Shown: positions 41,071 to 43,498 of the stretch, in pieces
Numbering within the stretch: position 1 is the stretch's first letter
Layout of the letters: each line of letters opens with the position of its first letter
Source: Paraburkholderia oxyphila NBRC 105797
Lineage (GTDB): Bacteria; Pseudomonadota; Gammaproteobacteria; Burkholderiales; Burkholderiaceae
Direction: 5' to 3'
Assembly (NCBI RefSeq): GCF_000685075.1
Contig: NZ_BAYD01000088.1
Span: 1 to 43,498, forward strand
Length of the DNA: 43,498 nt
The notes under the pieces: generated by a model
Seen by the model: only the letters and a program-made list of their open reading frames with translations
What the model was told of the DNA's origin: nothing
The model's database searches: none
Program-made: the position numbers and the translations under genes

Positions 41071-42508
41071 CGCCGCCTCCCTTGCTGCCTTTGCCACCTT
41101 TGCCGTCTTTGCGGTTCTTGCGGTACCACGCATGAAAGGTCGTGGACGGTACGTGCGGCAGCGTGCGCTGCCGGCCCCAGATATTGAGCGGGTTGTAGAG
41201 CACGAAATTGGGCAGGCGCCGCAGCGCACCGTCGAGCGACGCCACGGCCGCTCGATACATCTTCGGACTCCCGAGCAGCCGCCCCGCCATCTTGAGCACT
41301 TCCTGCTTCACGAACGGCACTTCGTGCTGCGCGGCGATCACCTCGCGCCACTGATAGATCTGCTCGTGAATGTTGATCTTCACGGGGCATACGTTCGTGC
41401 AGCTGCCGTTGAGCGTGGACGCGAACGGCAAGGCGCTAAAGCGCTTCAGGTCGAAGGTCGGGTTCATGATCGCGCCAATCGGCCCCGCATAGGTGCTGCC
41501 ATACGAAAGGCCGCCGCTGCGCCGGTAGACCGGGCAGGTATTCATGCACGCGCCGCAGCGGATGCATTTGAGCGAGTACCAGAAGTCCGGCATTGCAAGC
41601 CGCGCGCTGCGGCCGTTGTCGACGAGGATGAAGTGCATCTCGGCGCCCTCGCGCGGCGCGCGGAAATGCGAGGTGTATTGCGTGATCGGCGAACCCAGCG
41701 CGCTGCGCGAGAGCATGCGGATGAACACGCCCAGATCGGAGATGCGCGGAATCAGCTTCTCGATGCCCATCGAGACGATGTGCACGGGCGGCACGTTGGC
41801 CGAGAGATCCGCATTGCCTTCGTTGGTGCAGACCACCACCGTGCCGGTCTCGGCCACTGCGAAGTTGCAGCCCGTCATGCCCGCCGTCTTCTCGCGCACG
41901 AACCACGGACGCGTATTCATGCGCTGGCGCTCGGCGAGATAGTGGATGTCGTTGTTGGACGGGTCGGTGCCTATCGTGCGGCCGAATACTTCGGCCACGT
42001 CGTCGCGCAGCTTGTGCACCGCGGGCACGACGATATGGCTCGGCGGCTGCCGGTCGAGTTGCTGGATGCGCTCGCCGAGATCGGTTTCCATCACCGCGAT
42101 GCCGTGCTGCTCGAGGTACGCGCGCATCTCGCACTCGTCGGTGAGCATCGACTTGCTCTTCACGAGCGCCGTGATGCCGCGCTCGCTCAGGATGCGGGCG
42201 ACCGTCTCGTTGTGCTCGCCCGCCGTATCGGCCCAGTGCACCTGCACGCCATTCGCCTCGGCGGCGCGTGAGAACTGGTCGAGATACTCGGACAGGTGCG
42301 AGAGCGTGTGCGCCTTGATGGCCGACGCGAGCTCGCGCAGCGTCTCCCATTCGGCAATCGCATGCGCCTGGGCATCACGCTTCATGCGCAGGTCCCAGAG
42401 CCGTTTGTCGTGGAAATCGACATGCTCGGGACGCGAAAGAAAGGCGCCCGCGAGCTTCGCGTGCTCGACCCGCTTCGGGCGATCATCGGGTGACTTTGGC
42501 GTACTCAT
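41057..42508 (-). CDS. lutB: Iron-sulfur L-lactate utilization subunit B
   Basis: This 483-residue protein has an N-terminal LUD domain (about 60-300) and a C-terminal ferredoxin-like part with C315-x2-C318-x2-C321-x3-C325 and a second set at C370/C374 that bind 4Fe-4S clusters. The last 20 residues are Lys/Gly-rich, encoded by a 9-bp tandem repeat. The start ATG 42508 overlaps the lutA stop (ATGA) and lies 14 bp into no other frame. It is the electron-transferring subunit of the LutABC L-lactate oxidation complex. Confidence 0.94.
   Translation of the reverse strand: MSTPKSPDDRPKRVEHAKLAGAFLSRPEHVDFHDKRLWDLRMKRDAQAHAIAEWETLRELASAIKAHTLSHLSEYLDQFSRAAEANGVQVHWADTAGEHNETVARILSERGITALVKSKSMLTDECEMRAYLEQHGIAVMETDLGERIQQLDRQPPSHIVVPAVHKLRDDVAEVFGRTIGTDPSNNDIHYLAERQRMNTRPWFVREKTAGMTGCNFAVAETGTVVVCTNEGNADLSANVPPVHIVSMGIEKLIPRISDLGVFIRMLSRSALGSPITQYTSHFRAPREGAEMHFILVDNGRSARLAMPDFWYSLKCIRCGACMNTCPVYRRSGGLSYGSTYAGPIGAIMNPTFDLKRFSALPFASTLNGSCTNVCPVKINIHEQIYQWREVIAAQHEVPFVKQEVLKMAGRLLGSPKMYRAAVASLDGALRRLPNFVLYNPLNIWGRQRTLPHVPSTTFHAWYRKNRKDGKGGKGSKGGGDGES
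41080..41124. repeat. 9-bp tandem repeat in the 3' end of lutB
   Basis: Five adjacent 9-bp units (CCTTGCTGC, CTTTGCCAC, CTTTGCCGT, CTTTGCGGT, TCTTGCGGT) encode an x-x-Lys tripeptide repeat with Gly in the C-terminal tail of LutB. The repeat sits 10 bp from the lutC start on the plus-strand map. Confidence 0.75.
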
Positions 42509-43248
42509 TCGCGCGCTCCGTTGAGCACCTGAGCAATATGGATGAAGCGCACATCGGACTGCATGCGCTCCGCGCAGCCCTGCTGATGCATGAGGCATGA
42601 CATGTCGCCCGAGACGATGTATTGCGCGCCCGCGCTCACATGGTCGACGACCTTGTCCTGCCCCATGCGTACGGAAACCGCTTCTTCGGTCACCGCGAAC
42701 GTGCCGCCAAAGCCGCAGCATTCGTCGGGGCGCTTCGGCTGCACGAATTCGATGCCCTTCACGCCCTGCAGCAACGCGAGTGGCTTCGAAAAGGGCTTGC
42801 CCGGCACCTCGGAGATCGAGGCCTCATGGAGATGGCGCAGCGCGCTGCAACTGTTGTGCAGGCCCACGCGCCAGGGGAATTCGGCCCACGGAAATTCGCG
42901 CACGCGCAGCACGTCGTGCAGGAACTCCACGAGCTCGAAGGTATGGGCGCGGACGTGGCGGACGGCTTCGGTCTGCTCGATGGCGGTGAAATGATCGCGC
43001 ACGTGGTTTACGCAGCTCGCCGAGGGGCCGACGATAAAGTCGTAGCCTTCGAAGGCGCGCGCGAATACGCGCTCCGCACCGGCTGCTTCGGCCCGCGCGC
43101 CGCTGTTGGCCATGGGCTGGCCGCAGCAGGCCTGATCGAGCGGATAGTCGACCTCGCAGCCGAGGCGCTCCAGCAATTCGAGCGTGGCGATCCCGACCTC
43201 GGGATAGAACGCGTCGATGAAGCACGGAACAAAAAGGGCGACTTTCAT
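42505..43248 (-). CDS. lutA: Cysteine-rich CCG protein, L-lactate utilization subunit A
   Basis: This 247-residue protein carries two CCG-domain motifs: A-C-C-G-Q-P-M-A-N-S (40-49) and E-C-C-G-F-G-G-T-F (176-184), which bind an iron-sulfur cluster in LutA/GlpC/HdrB-type proteins. The N-terminus V-A-L-F-V-P-C-F-I-D is typical. It is the first gene of lutA-lutB-lutC-antiporter-DUF4239. ATG 43248 is chosen because the family starts M-K-V; an upstream in-frame ATG at 43305 is not family-like. L-lactate oxidation to pyruvate is the known role of the complex. Confidence 0.94.
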   Translation of the reverse strand: MKVALFVPCFIDAFYPEVGIATLELLERLGCEVDYPLDQACCGQPMANSGARAEAAGAERVFARAFEGYDFIVGPSASCVNHVRDHFTAIEQTEAVRHVRAHTFELVEFLHDVLRVREFPWAEFPWRVGLHNSCSALRHLHEASISEVPGKPFSKPLALLQGVKGIEFVQPKRPDECCGFGGTFAVTEEAVSVRMGQDKVVDHVSAGAQYIVSGDMSCLMHQQGCAERMQSDVRFIHIAQVLNGARE

Positions 43249-43498
43249 GCGAGGGCTCGCGCGAGAAAGTGGACCGGAACATTCTAGCGCTGATCGGCGC
43301 GGCAAGCGCGCCAGGTGGGATGGGGCGCCCTTGCTGCTTCACGCGGGCCGGGTCTGCTGATTTACTGCGCTGCAGCGAGGTGGTCGTGCCGACGTTTGCT
43401 CAATGTACGGTGGCGGGCGCGTCCCCTCCCCCCGTTAAAGCGTCTTTGAGATGTGCTTTTTTGTGGTTCTCGGGCGCGTTGGCCTTAACTTGTTTTCG
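43249..43498. other. Presumed lut promoter region at the right edge
   Basis: No gene is supported in these 250 bp. A 10-bp palindrome, CGCTGCAGCG, lies at 43368-43377. I see no FadR/LldR-type TGGT-N-ACCA operator here; a regulator or permease gene for lactate may lie beyond the right edge. Confidence 0.45.

Noticed and set aside
1..43498. tRNA genes, rRNA, CRISPR arrays and insertion sequences
   Set aside because: No T-loop GGTTCRANTCC-type box in a cloverleaf context, no repeat-spacer periodicity and no transposase-like frame with terminal inverted repeats was seen by eye on either strand.

Overview
The window is GC-rich, densely coded bacterial DNA. Codon use, gene families (DUF3331, a CYP116B P450, LutABC, NYN-LOTUS protein) and short intergenic gaps point to a Burkholderiaceae member, most likely Paraburkholderia, Caballeronia or Burkholderia. 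This is a judgement from family recognition, not a computed classification. I see no rRNA, tRNA, CRISPR array or recognisable insertion sequence. The only stretches that look different are the left edge (1-917) and the AT-richer gap at 8616-9392.

Layout. 1-917: an open frame running off the left edge and poorly explained sequence. 918-7789: accessory and housekeeping genes, namely a small membrane protein, a DUF899 protein, an ArsR/SRPBCC pair that overlaps out of frame, a TfoX-like protein, a purine-type NCS2 permease, and a PRC-barrel lipoprotein translationally coupled to an MFS transporter. 8142-12470: a DUF3331 protein, a divergent ArgP-like regulator and LysE/ArgO-like exporter, and a membrane zinc-ribbon protein. 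12545-13549: a ferritin-like protein.

13560-24343 is the heart of the window: ten minus-strand genes with several ATGA or TGATG start/stop overlaps, read away from a divergent LysR gene (24682-25584). In transcription order they are an MFE-2-type SDR dehydrogenase, a CoA-transferase, a thiolase, a PaaK-like ligase with degenerate motifs, an LplA-like ligase, a crotonase, a MaoC hydratase, a citryl-CoA-lyase-like protein, a mesaconyl/itaconyl-CoA-hydratase-like protein and an MmgE/PrpD protein. Together they look like a CoA-thioester catabolic pathway for an unidentified carboxylic acid, ending in a hydration and C-C cleavage step like that used for itaconate. An acyl-CoA dehydrogenase, an AMP-dependent ligase and a self-sufficient CYP116B P450 with a divergent IclR regulator follow (25663-32150) and may supply substrate to the same network.

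32161-43248: a secreted di-haem peroxidase coupled to a lipoprotein phosphoesterase, a NYN-LOTUS RNA-binding/nuclease-like protein, a DPFG-repeat protein, and a minus-strand operon lutA-lutB-lutC for L-lactate oxidation that continues into a CPA1 Na+/H+ antiporter and a DUF4239 membrane protein. The sequence after 43248 is the presumed lut promoter region and has no gene.

Most interesting points: the ten-gene operon and the odd active sites inside it (PaaK-like without P-loop or final lysine, crotonase without either glutamate, lyase without the usual aspartate), the ArsR/SRPBCC dual-coding region grown by a 12-bp tandem repeat, and regular half-site arrays in front of the IclR/P450 pair.
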